DNA from: Virgibacillus necropolis
GTDB taxonomy: Bacteria; Bacillota; Bacilli; Bacillales; Amphibacillaceae
NCBI RefSeq assembly: GCF_002224365.1
Contig: NZ_CP022437.1
Coordinates: 1,178,001-1,242,000, forward strand
Direction: 5' to 3'
Length of the DNA: 64,000 bases
Shown: positions 8,286 to 15,688 of the stretch, in pieces
Numbering within the stretch: position 1 is the first letter of the stretch
Layout: the number at the start of each line of letters is the position of its first letter
Notes under the pieces: model-generated
What the model was told of the DNA's origin: nothing
What the model saw: only the letters and a program-made list of their open reading frames with translations
Databases searched by the model: none
Position numbers and translations under genes: made by a program

Positions 8286-9206
8286 ATGAAAGTTGTAAAT
8301 AACGTAACAGAATTGATGGGAGATACACCAATCGTAAGGCTGAACAAGCTTGTCCCAGAGGATGCAGCAGATGTTTTTGTTAAATTAGAGATGTTTAACC
8401 CAAGCAGGAGTGTTAAAGACCGCGCTGCAATAAACATGATTAGGGTTGCGGAAGAAAAAGGTTTATTGAAGCCAGGTGGCATGATTATCGAACCGACCAG
8501 TGGAAATACGGGAATTGGGCTTGCCATGGCCGCTGCCGCAAAGGGATACCAAGCAATTATGATCATGCCTGATAACAGTACAATGGAGAGAAGAAATATT
8601 TTAAAAGCTTATGGTGCGGAAGTTGTATTGGTTCCAAGCGAGGAGAAAATGCCTGGAGCTATCAAAAAGGCTTTGGAGTTGCGTACTGAAAACCCTGGTA
8701 GTTTTATTCCACAGCAATTTGAGAACCATGCAAATGCAGACGTACACAGAAGTACAACAGCCCTTGAAATTTATGAACAAATGGACGGGAACTTAGATGC
8801 ATTTGTATGCACAGCAGGAACAGGCGGAACCGTGACAGGGACAGGCGAAGTGTTAAAGGGAAAACTACCGAAGCTTGTGATTACAATTGCGGAGCCAAAA
8901 GGGTCGCCAGTTTTATCAGGGGGAAAACCTGGTAGTCATAAGCTAGTGGGTACTAGTCCAGGTTTCATTCCGGACATTTTAAATACAGGAATTTATGATG
9001 AGATTATGCAGATAGAGGACGCGATTGCGATTGACATGTTCAAAAAGTTACCAAGGGATGAGGGCCTTTTTGTCGGGTTGTCTGGAGCGGCATCCATTTA
9101 TACCGCAATTGAAGTTGCGAAACGATTGGGAAAAGGGAAACGCGTATTATGTATAGCACCTGATAGTGGTGAACGGTATCTTAGTATGAATTTGATTGAT
9201 GAATAA
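8286..9206 (+). CDS. Cysteine synthase / cystathionine beta-synthase family PLP enzyme
   Basis: A 306-residue fold-type II PLP enzyme. Lys44 in NPSRSVKDRAA is the Schiff-base lysine, EPTSGNTGIG binds the substrate carboxylate, and CTAGTGGTVTG binds the PLP phosphate. It fits O-acetylserine sulfhydrylase (CysK/CysM) or the YrhA/MccA type that makes cystathionine from O-acetylserine and homocysteine. The location beside a homocysteine-using enzyme is compatible with either, so I give no symbol. Ribosome binding site GGAAGGTG; no S-box or T-box of its own is seen in the upstream gap. Confidence 0.85.
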   Translation: MKVVNNVTELMGDTPIVRLNKLVPEDAADVFVKLEMFNPSRSVKDRAAINMIRVAEEKGLLKPGGMIIEPTSGNTGIGLAMAAAAKGYQAIMIMPDNSTMERRNILKAYGAEVVLVPSEEKMPGAIKKALELRTENPGSFIPQQFENHANADVHRSTTALEIYEQMDGNLDAFVCTAGTGGTVTGTGEVLKGKLPKLVITIAEPKGSPVLSGGKPGSHKLVGTSPGFIPDILNTGIYDEIMQIEDAIAIDMFKKLPRDEGLFVGLSGAASIYTAIEVAKRLGKGKRVLCIAPDSGERYLSMNLIDE

Positions 9207-9228
9207 TTGTGTTTTGTTTGTAATGTTT

Positions 9229-9314
9229 AACAGGCTAGGCTAAATCGCGCGGTGGAATGATTTTTAAATGAGTTTTGCTTGAAATTTATCTTTCACGCGA
9301 GATTTAGACCTGTT
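9229..9314 (+). other. Long-range inverted repeat between the cysteine-synthase-family gene and the ABC operon
   Basis: AACAGG (9229-9234) and TAAATCGCGCG (9241-9251) face CGCGAGATTTA (9296-9306) and CCTGTT (9309-9314) in mirror order, enclosing a loop of about 45 bases. It could be a terminator or a structured leader for the operon starting at 9475. It matches no riboswitch class I recognise. Confidence 0.4.
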
Positions 9315-9392
9315 CTTGCCAAATAGATCCTACACCTTTACCTCGCATGATATAGAGATAAAATGTACGAACGTTTTGAAGTGAAAAAAGGA

Positions 9393-9422
9393 TTGACACA
9401 TTCAACAACGGATGCGTATACT
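9393..9422 (+). promoter_or_regulatory. SigA-type promoter of the ABC transporter operon
   Basis: TTGACA (9393-9398), an 18-base spacer and TATACT (9417-9422), 52 bases before the first gene. This is a near-consensus vegetative promoter. Confidence 0.65.
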
Positions 9423-9474
9423 GGTTTATAACCAAGTTCGTTTATAGGAATTGTCGTAATAAGGAGGTAGTTTG

Positions 9475-10272
9475 GTGTTTCTTCAAATGAATCATGTAGG
9501 AAAAACCTTTACCAATCAAGATCAGCAATCATCTTTTACCGTTTTCTCCGATATTGACTTAAACGTATCTGAAAACCAATTCGTATCTATCCTAGGACCG
9601 TCTGGCTGTGGGAAATCGACTTTACTATCGATGGTGGCTGGACTCGAAAGCGCCACAGAAGGATCCATTTTGCTTCAAGAAAAGGAAATTAAGCAGGCTG
9701 GGCCTGACCGGGGCATGGTTTTTCAACAGCCTTCCCTATTTCCGTGGCTTAATGTTCACGACAACGTTACCTTTCCGTTGAAAGGGATTATGGGTAAAAA
9801 AGAAGCGAGTGCGCAGGCCAAACATTTTTTGAAAATGGTTCACTTAAGCCGTTTTAAAAATAGTTTCATTTATGAACTTTCAGGTGGGATGCAGCAACGG
9901 GTAGCCATTGCCCGTGCACTAGCAATGGACCCTAAAGTTTTATTAATGGATGAACCATTTGGAGCACTAGATGAACAAACACGCCATATTTTACAAGATG
10001 AATTAATTAAAATTTGGCAAGAAACACAAAAAACAATTCTTTTTGTCACACATAGCATACAAGAAGCTATCAAACTATCAGATCGTGTGATTGTTATGGG
10101 AACGCGCCCAGGCCGTGTCATATCTGACTTTAAAATAGATATACCGAGACCAAGAAAACGGGAAGACCCCGCCGTCATTGAACTTGAAAAGAGAGTGATG
10201 GATATGCTTGAAGGGGAAATTAATAAAGTCTTAAAGGAAGAGCTATCAAATGAAATTAACTATAGTCATTAA
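9475..10272 (+). CDS. ABC transporter ATP-binding protein, SsuB/TauB type
   Basis: A 265-residue ATPase energising the uptake system of the next two genes. Walker A GPSGCGKST, Q-loop FQQPSLFPWL, signature LSGGMQQR, Walker B VLLMDEPFGALD and H-loop VTHSIQEA are all intact. The sequence is of the nitrate/sulfonate/taurine subfamily. GTG 9475 is chosen because AAGGAGG (9461-9467) lies 7 bases upstream; a TTG one codon earlier is closer than optimal. The 3' end overlaps the permease gene by 23 bases. Confidence 0.88.
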   Translation: MFLQMNHVGKTFTNQDQQSSFTVFSDIDLNVSENQFVSILGPSGCGKSTLLSMVAGLESATEGSILLQEKEIKQAGPDRGMVFQQPSLFPWLNVHDNVTFPLKGIMGKKEASAQAKHFLKMVHLSRFKNSFIYELSGGMQQRVAIARALAMDPKVLLMDEPFGALDEQTRHILQDELIKIWQETQKTILFVTHSIQEAIKLSDRVIVMGTRPGRVISDFKIDIPRPRKREDPAVIELEKRVMDMLEGEINKVLKEELSNEINYSH

Positions 10273-11011
10273 ACGTGTTCTATTTTTAATAGCGGTTATT
10301 GGTTTATGGCAATTTATTTATTCAATAGATGTGTTTGCAGATATTATTTTTCCATCTCCAATTCAAGTCTTTACAGCGTTATATGACGGATTTGCGAGTG
10401 GGGACTTCGTCAAGGCACTTGGGGCAAGTCTTAAACATTTACTTATTGGATTGTCGTTGGCTATCCTGTTTGGAACGATTGTAGGAGTGATTTTTGGCAA
10501 ATCCAAACAAGCAGACGAAACGGCTGGTATGTATCTAGTTGCCCTGCAAAGTATTCCAAGTATTGTCTGGGTTCCACTCGCTATTATGCTGTTTGGGTTC
10601 ACAGAATTTGCAGTTGTTTTTGTCGTCGTTTTAGGTGGAACATTCGTCATGGGCTTAAACGTCAGATCCGCTATTCACAATGTTCCCCCGCAATTTATAC
10701 GTGCAGCAAGAACGATGGGAACGAAGGGCTTCGGGTTATTTTACCGAGTTGAAGTGCCAGCAAGTATTCCGTATTTCATGTCAGGAATCAGGCTTGCTTG
10801 GGCATTCAGCTGGCGCGCATTGATGGCAGGTGAACTACTCAGTAACGGACCTGGACTCGGCTATTCATTAAGATACGCTCAAGATTATGCCCGTATGGAT
10901 CAAGTCATCGGCATCATTATCATCATCGGATTGATTGGAGCGGTCGTCGATCAGCTCGTATTTTCAAAATTAGAGAAAAACGTTATGAAGCGTTGGGGTT
11001 TGGTCAAATAA
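10250..11011 (+). CDS. ABC transporter permease, SsuC/TauC type
   Basis: A 253-residue BPD_transp_1 permease with about six membrane helices. The conserved EAA-like loop (AARTMGTKGFGLFYRVEVPASIPYFMSG begins near residue 152, shown here only in outline) contacts the ATPase. The start overlaps the ATPase gene and has a GGAAGAG ribosome binding site. It forms one operon with the ATPase and the lipoprotein; the substrate is inferred from the binding protein. Confidence 0.86.
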   Translation: MKLTIVIKRVLFLIAVIGLWQFIYSIDVFADIIFPSPIQVFTALYDGFASGDFVKALGASLKHLLIGLSLAILFGTIVGVIFGKSKQADETAGMYLVALQSIPSIVWVPLAIMLFGFTEFAVVFVVVLGGTFVMGLNVRSAIHNVPPQFIRAARTMGTKGFGLFYRVEVPASIPYFMSGIRLAWAFSWRALMAGELLSNGPGLGYSLRYAQDYARMDQVIGIIIIIGLIGAVVDQLVFSKLEKNVMKRWGLVK

Positions 11012-11032
11012 AAGAGAGGATGAAAAACATAA

Positions 11033-12031
11033 ATGAAGAAACTTTTATTAGTTATGGCATTCGTCACACTTAGCCTTGTATTAGCTGCATGTGGAAGTAG
11101 CGAGGAATCAGCAAGTAGTGATGGGTCAAAAGAAATCACAATTGGATACTTCCCGAACATTAACCACGTTGCAGGAATGGTAGCTGAAGAGAAAAAACTG
11201 TATGCAGAAACATTACCTGATGGAACAAAGGTAAACTATAAATATTTCCCGGGTGGAGCGGCATTTATGACCGCGATTGAAACAGGCGAAATTGAGGGTG
11301 GACTCGTTGGACCTGGTCCAGCAATGAATCACTTTATAAGCGGTGCAAAAATTAATATCGTTGCGGCAGGATCAACAGGTGGTACTGTCATTATGGCTAG
11401 AAAAGGGGCTAACATAGAAGCACCTAAAGGCTTAAAAGACAAAACCTTTATATCCCCACATGTTGGGTGCACGCATGACGTTCAGTTCGAAACGATGATG
11501 AAAGAAGAATTTGGCATCACATCTGAACGTATTGACGGATCAATGAAACACGTCACAGGGAAACCCGCCACCTATCACAGCATGTTTGTAGCAGGAAACG
11601 TAGATGCGGCAACAGTTCCAGAACCATGGGCATCTGTGATTGAAGCAAAAGGTAGTGGGGAAGTACTCGTAGACACCGCCGACGTTGCCTATGGTGAAAC
11701 ATTACCAGCGGCTGTATTTGTCACATCACAAGATCTAGTCAAAAACAATCCTGACATGGTTCAAAGTATCGTAGACGCACATAAAAAAGCAACCGAGTTT
11801 ATTAAAGATAACCCAGAAGAAGCGAAAACAATTGCCATCGATAAAATCAAAGACATTACGGATCAGAAGCTTTCTAAATCAGTCATTGATAATGCATGGG
11901 AACGGATAGATTTCACGTATGAAGTGAACGGAGATGTCCTGCAAGATTTTGCTAATTCTTCCTATGAACTTGAGTTTTTGAAGGAAAAGCCAGATTTAGA
12001 GGGATTAGTTGATACTAGTTTTGTTGAATAA
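11033..12031 (+). CDS. ABC transporter substrate-binding lipoprotein, sulfonate/taurine/nitrate type
   Basis: A 332-residue lipoprotein: signal peptide with lipobox LVLAAC, Cys20 the predicted lipidated residue, then a low-complexity serine linker and a SsuA/TauA/NrtA-type periplasmic-binding fold (EITIGYFPNINH, GGTVIMARKGA, PEPWASVIEAKG). Aliphatic sulfonates, taurine or a related organosulfur compound are likely because of the adjacent sulfur genes, but this subfamily also binds thiamine precursors and nitrate. Third gene of the operon. The terminator at 12062 is shared with the convergent LysR gene. Confidence 0.82.
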   Translation: MKKLLLVMAFVTLSLVLAACGSSEESASSDGSKEITIGYFPNINHVAGMVAEEKKLYAETLPDGTKVNYKYFPGGAAFMTAIETGEIEGGLVGPGPAMNHFISGAKINIVAAGSTGGTVIMARKGANIEAPKGLKDKTFISPHVGCTHDVQFETMMKEEFGITSERIDGSMKHVTGKPATYHSMFVAGNVDAATVPEPWASVIEAKGSGEVLVDTADVAYGETLPAAVFVTSQDLVKNNPDMVQSIVDAHKKATEFIKDNPEEAKTIAIDKIKDITDQKLSKSVIDNAWERIDFTYEVNGDVLQDFANSSYELEFLKEKPDLEGLVDTSFVE

Positions 12032-12061
12032 ACGTTAATGCTGGTTGTTCTTAAGGAGAAT

Positions 12062-12117
12062 AAAAGCTTGTAGATACACTACACTCAGGGTCGAGTGTTT
12101 TTCTACAAGCTTTTTGT
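12062..12117. terminator. Bidirectional terminator between the ABC operon and the lysR gene
   Basis: AAAAGCTTGTAGA (12063-12075) faces TCTACAAGCTTTTT, with an internal CACTC/GAGTG stem. A-rich and T-rich flanks allow it to work for both convergent units. Confidence 0.75.
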
Positions 12118-12127
12118 TTATCCTAAA

Positions 12128-13021
12128 CTAAGTATCATCCCCATCAAAAAAATTCCTTATTAACCTTATAAACCGATTAACTAATGGTGGTAAATATCTG
12201 TTTTTATCTATAGCTAGATATACGGTTCTTGATATATTTGAGTCCTGTATTTTTTTAACATGAAACGGAAATTTCTTTGAATACTTAACATAGTTCTCAG
12301 GCACCACAGTAATACCTAAACCTTCTTCCACCATACTGCAAGCAGTTTCGAACCTCTCAATTTCAAACTGAATGTTTGGTTTGACTCCTGACTTACGGAA
12401 TGCATTTAAAATATCTTCGCGAGTTTGGAACCCTTCTTTACATACTATAAATTCCTCATTCTCTAAGTCGCTAATTTTAATGTAGTTTTTTGCAACTAAA
12501 GGATGCGAAGGCGGTAGTATAGCGACTAAATTCTCCTCATAAATCGGTATGGTTTCTATTTCTTCATTGTTTATATATTGATTGGTAATGGCTAGATGTA
12601 CATCAAAATTACTTAAGGACTTTACTACCTCGTCTAAGCTTAAGATATCAAATATTTTTATGTGGACATCATTATATTCCTTTTTAAACTCTTTTATTAT
12701 CTTTGGAACCCAAGATTTAGAGGATTCTATTAAACCGAATGATAATTCTAACGGACCCTGTTGTTTTAGGCGTGTCATTTCTTCGGATACATGATCGAAA
12801 TGGTTTATCAATTTTTTAGCTTCTTGATACAGTATTTTCCCTTCTTTCGTTAAACTCGATTCGCGGGTACTCCTATCCATTAGTGTGAGACCTAGTTCAA
12901 TTTCTAATTTTTTAATTGTTGTACTTAGAGAGGGCTGGGATATGTGTAGCATTGAAGCGGCGTTCGTATATGTCTCCTGTTCTACAACGGTTATAAAGTA
13001 ACGTAAATGACGTATTTCCAT
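12128..13021 (-). CDS. LysR family transcriptional regulator
   Basis: A 297-residue regulator. The N-terminal winged helix (MEIRHLRYFITVVEQ, then TNAASMLHISQPSLSTTIKKLE) is standard for LysR, followed by a two-lobed effector domain. It is transcribed away from the hutG-like/gltS pair, so it most likely controls that pair in response to its substrate. A perfect palindrome with the LysR T-N11-A pattern lies in the shared upstream region at 13262-13276. Ribosome binding site AAGGTGGT. Confidence 0.88.
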   Translation of the reverse strand: MEIRHLRYFITVVEQETYTNAASMLHISQPSLSTTIKKLEIELGLTLMDRSTRESSLTKEGKILYQEAKKLINHFDHVSEEMTRLKQQGPLELSFGLIESSKSWVPKIIKEFKKEYNDVHIKIFDILSLDEVVKSLSNFDVHLAITNQYINNEEIETIPIYEENLVAILPPSHPLVAKNYIKISDLENEEFIVCKEGFQTREDILNAFRKSGVKPNIQFEIERFETACSMVEEGLGITVVPENYVKYSKKFPFHVKKIQDSNISRTVYLAIDKNRYLPPLVNRFIRLIRNFFDGDDT

Positions 13022-13041
13022 TAAAATACCACCTTATTTAT

Positions 13042-13258
13042 AGAGGATGTTCAAAAAGTCACCAAATGATAAACGGCGAATTTCTTCGTTGCGCAGTTTT
13101 TCCGGTCCTCACGTATTAAAAGCATAGAGGAACTTCTACTAAAACCGTCCACGTCCTGTGGACAACGTAGAAGTCAGCACATCCTGTGCAAGTCCGGTCC
13201 TCAAAATCTTCGCGCCTCGAACTTCTTGTTTCTAATTTGTCGACTTTTTGAACACGCA
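13042..13258. repeat. Dispersed intergenic repeat, copy A
   Basis: About 217 bases bounded by inverted ends AGGATGTTCAAAAAGTC and GACTTTTTGAACACGC. The interior (CACCAAATGATAAACGGCGA, CCTCACGTATT, CGCGCCTCGAAC) recurs at 27460-27672 in the same orientation and, shorter and inverted, at 29135-29275. It codes for no protein I can support. It lies in the divergent lysR/hutG region and fills most of the 361-base gap there. Confidence 0.75.
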
Positions 13259-13261
13259 TTT

Positions 13262-13276
13262 ATAGTTTAAAACTAT
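13262..13276. promoter_or_regulatory. Candidate LysR operator
   Basis: ATAGTTTAAAACTAT is a perfect 15-base palindrome with the T-N11-A pattern of LysR boxes, between the divergent lysR and hutG-like genes. A second half-site AAACTAT lies near 13360. Confidence 0.5.
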
Positions 13277-13382
13277 ATAAATATAATAAATATGTATTAG
13301 TAATTATATATTATCTTAATTATAATGAAATGGAAAGCTATTATATTCTGAATTCATAAACTATAAAAAATGAGGTGTTACT

Positions 13383-14339
13383 ATCTATAAATTACCCGAT
13401 AAAGAATTATGGACTGGAAGAGTTGATCATGAAGAAGACGTAAACAGTTTCCGTTTTCATCAAGTCGTTAAGTTTAACGATATAGATAAATCAACAAAAA
13501 ATGAAAGCGCTTTTGGTATTATTGGTTTTGAATGTGACGAGGGTGTTAGACGAAATAAAGGAAGAGTAGGTGCTTCTTCGGCTCCACGTGAGATCAGAAA
13601 GTTATTATCAAGCTTACCCTATAATATAGGTGATAATGCGAACTTAATAGACGCTGGAAATGTTGTATGTGAAAATGACGAGATGGAGGCTGCCCAAGAA
13701 GAATTAGGGATTCATATTACAAAATTACTTAACCATTCCACTATACCAATTATTATAGGTGGAGGTCATGAAACATTATATGGTCATTATTTAGGGGTAA
13801 GGGAGTTCATTGGACCTGAGCAATCAGTAGGTATTATAAATATTGATGCACATTTTGATATGAGAGATGATAGTGTACCTTCTTCTGGAACAATGTTTAG
13901 ACAAATACTTGAGCAGGATACTAATGCTGGATATTTATGTCTAGGAATACAAGAGTTTGGGAACACAAAGGCTTTGTTTGAGAAGGCAAACAAACTTAAT
14001 TGTACCCATATTCTTGAAGAAGATATTACTTCTAACAATTATCAACATACATTCCAAACTATAGATGAATTTTCCGATAAGCATGATTATATTATGCTGA
14101 CGTTATGTACAGATTCTATTATTGCATCTGAAGCGCCTGGGGTTAGTGCACCATCAGTCTTTGGATTGGAAGCAAAAGTAGTGAGAAATTTATTACGCTA
14201 CATTATTTCAAAGCCAAACATTGTAAGCTTTGATATATCTGAAGTTAATCCATTAGTAGATGAAGGTAATAAGACAACAAAATTAGCTGCACATTTAATT
14301 GCAGTGGTTATGAAATATTTTAGGGGATGTAATGTTTAA
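13383..14339 (+). CDS. hutG: Formimidoylglutamase-like (arginase superfamily)
   Basis: Predicted manganese enzyme cleaving N-formimino-L-glutamate to glutamate and formamide. The metal-binding motifs are GGGHET, NIDAHFDMR and FDISEVNP. The reading frame is open and similar to HutG from the N-terminus (KLPDKELWTGRVDHEEDV, GRVGASSAPREIRKLL), giving 318 residues, the usual length. The region before the first in-frame ATG (13683) is clearly coding, so that ATG is internal. An upstream TGA (13371) and a GAGGTG site (13373-13378) leave ATC at 13383 as the only sensible start, a rare codon. Co-transcribed with gltS, without other hut genes. Another ureohydrolase specificity is possible. Confidence 0.82.
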   Translation: MYKLPDKELWTGRVDHEEDVNSFRFHQVVKFNDIDKSTKNESAFGIIGFECDEGVRRNKGRVGASSAPREIRKLLSSLPYNIGDNANLIDAGNVVCENDEMEAAQEELGIHITKLLNHSTIPIIIGGGHETLYGHYLGVREFIGPEQSVGIINIDAHFDMRDDSVPSSGTMFRQILEQDTNAGYLCLGIQEFGNTKALFEKANKLNCTHILEEDITSNNYQHTFQTIDEFSDKHDYIMLTLCTDSIIASEAPGVSAPSVFGLEAKVVRNLLRYIISKPNIVSFDISEVNPLVDEGNKTTKLAAHLIAVVMKYFRGCNV

Positions 14340-14356
14340 CAAAGGGGGGAACTAAT

Positions 14357-15559
14357 ATGAGTTTGGAAATAAATCAATTAACCACCATATTTATTGCAGT
14401 AGCAGTTTTTATGATAGGTAGTTACTTAAATAAGAGGATCCATTTTCTAGATAGATTTTGTATCCCAGCTCCAGTTGTTGGAGGGCTTTTATTTGCAATT
14501 ATTGCTACTATATTAAAAGGATTTCATCTTCTAGAAATAAGTTTAGATACCTCTTTACAAGGACTTTTTATGTTGACATTTTTTACAACTGTTGGACTTG
14601 GGGCTAGCTTTGGTTTAATTAAGCTAGGTGGAAAGCTATTAGTTATATACTGGCTTTCTTGCGGTTTTTTAGCATTAGTACAGAGTGTAATTGGGATTTC
14701 TTTTGCAAAGCTATTAAATCTTGACCCGTTAATCGGTGTAATGGTAGGAGCAACATCAATGGAAGGTGGCCATGGGGCAGCTACGGCATTCGGAACCACT
14801 ATTGAAGAACTTGGAGTTGAATCAGCATTATCAATAGGATTAGCTGCAGCCACAGTTGGACTTGTAGCTGGTGGATTAATCGGTGGTCCAATTGTAAAGC
14901 ATTTGATTACTAAATATAATTTAAAACCGACAGAAACTGACGTTGAAGATGATAGTTCAGCGCTGGAAAATGTCCAAGCTTCAACTTCTAATTTAACATC
15001 AAAGACATTTATGATTCAGGTATTTATTATAACATTATGTATGGCAGTGGGATCGTATTTGGGTGAGTTATTTACTAGTACAACGGGGTTTGCGATACCT
15101 AGTTATGTAAGCGCAATGTTTGTTGCAGTAATAGTAAGAAATATTATTGATAAATATGATCGCAATATTATTCAAATGAAAAGTATCAGCATTATCGGGG
15201 ACATCACACTGGGTATATTCCTATCGATGGCGCTAATGAGCATTAAATTATGGGAGGTTGCGAATCTTGCTTTTCCATTACTAATAATTATCTTCGTCCA
15301 AGTACTATTCATCGCATTATTTGGTATTTTTGTTTTATTTAGGATGTTAGGTAAAGATTATGATGCTGCAGTAATGGTAGGTGGGTTCACCGGCCACGGC
15401 CTAGGTGCAACACCTAACGCGATTGCCAACATGGATGCGATTGTAAATAAATACGGTCCTTCTCGTAAGGCATTTCTAATCGTACCTATAGTTGGAGCAT
15501 TCTTAATTGATGTTTTCGCAATGCCAATTATTATCACTAGTATAAATATGTTTAGTTAA
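14357..15559 (+). CDS. gltS: Sodium/glutamate symporter GltS family
   Basis: A 400-residue membrane carrier with about ten helices and two inverted halves. Each half has the family's glycine-rich substrate loop: GATSMEGGHGAATAFG near 135 and GGFTGHGLGATPNAIA near 342. GltS imports glutamate with sodium. Its pairing with a formimidoylglutamase 17 bases upstream suggests that formiminoglutamate or a related compound is the physiological substrate, which is inference. Ribosome binding site AAAGGGGGG. A terminator follows at 15608. Confidence 0.88.
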   Translation: MSLEINQLTTIFIAVAVFMIGSYLNKRIHFLDRFCIPAPVVGGLLFAIIATILKGFHLLEISLDTSLQGLFMLTFFTTVGLGASFGLIKLGGKLLVIYWLSCGFLALVQSVIGISFAKLLNLDPLIGVMVGATSMEGGHGAATAFGTTIEELGVESALSIGLAAATVGLVAGGLIGGPIVKHLITKYNLKPTETDVEDDSSALENVQASTSNLTSKTFMIQVFIITLCMAVGSYLGELFTSTTGFAIPSYVSAMFVAVIVRNIIDKYDRNIIQMKSISIIGDITLGIFLSMALMSIKLWEVANLAFPLLIIIFVQVLFIALFGIFVLFRMLGKDYDAAVMVGGFTGHGLGATPNAIANMDAIVNKYGPSRKAFLIVPIVGAFLIDVFAMPIIITSINMFS

Positions 15560-15607
15560 TACTGAAACAGAGTTACGGCGTTAGGATTTCAAGGGGATAT
15601 TTCAAAT

Positions 15608-15650
15608 AAAACTGCCTTCTCCTGTAGCATTCAGGGGGAAGGCAGTTTCG
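15608..15650. terminator. Terminator between gltS and the convergent symporter gene
   Basis: AAACTGCCTTCTCC faces GGGGGAAGGCAGTTT with an 11-14 base loop, with A-rich and T-rich flanks, so it can serve both converging units. Confidence 0.75.
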
Positions 15651-15688
15651 TTATATCTTCTTTAGGCTTGTTATAATTTGATTAACAT

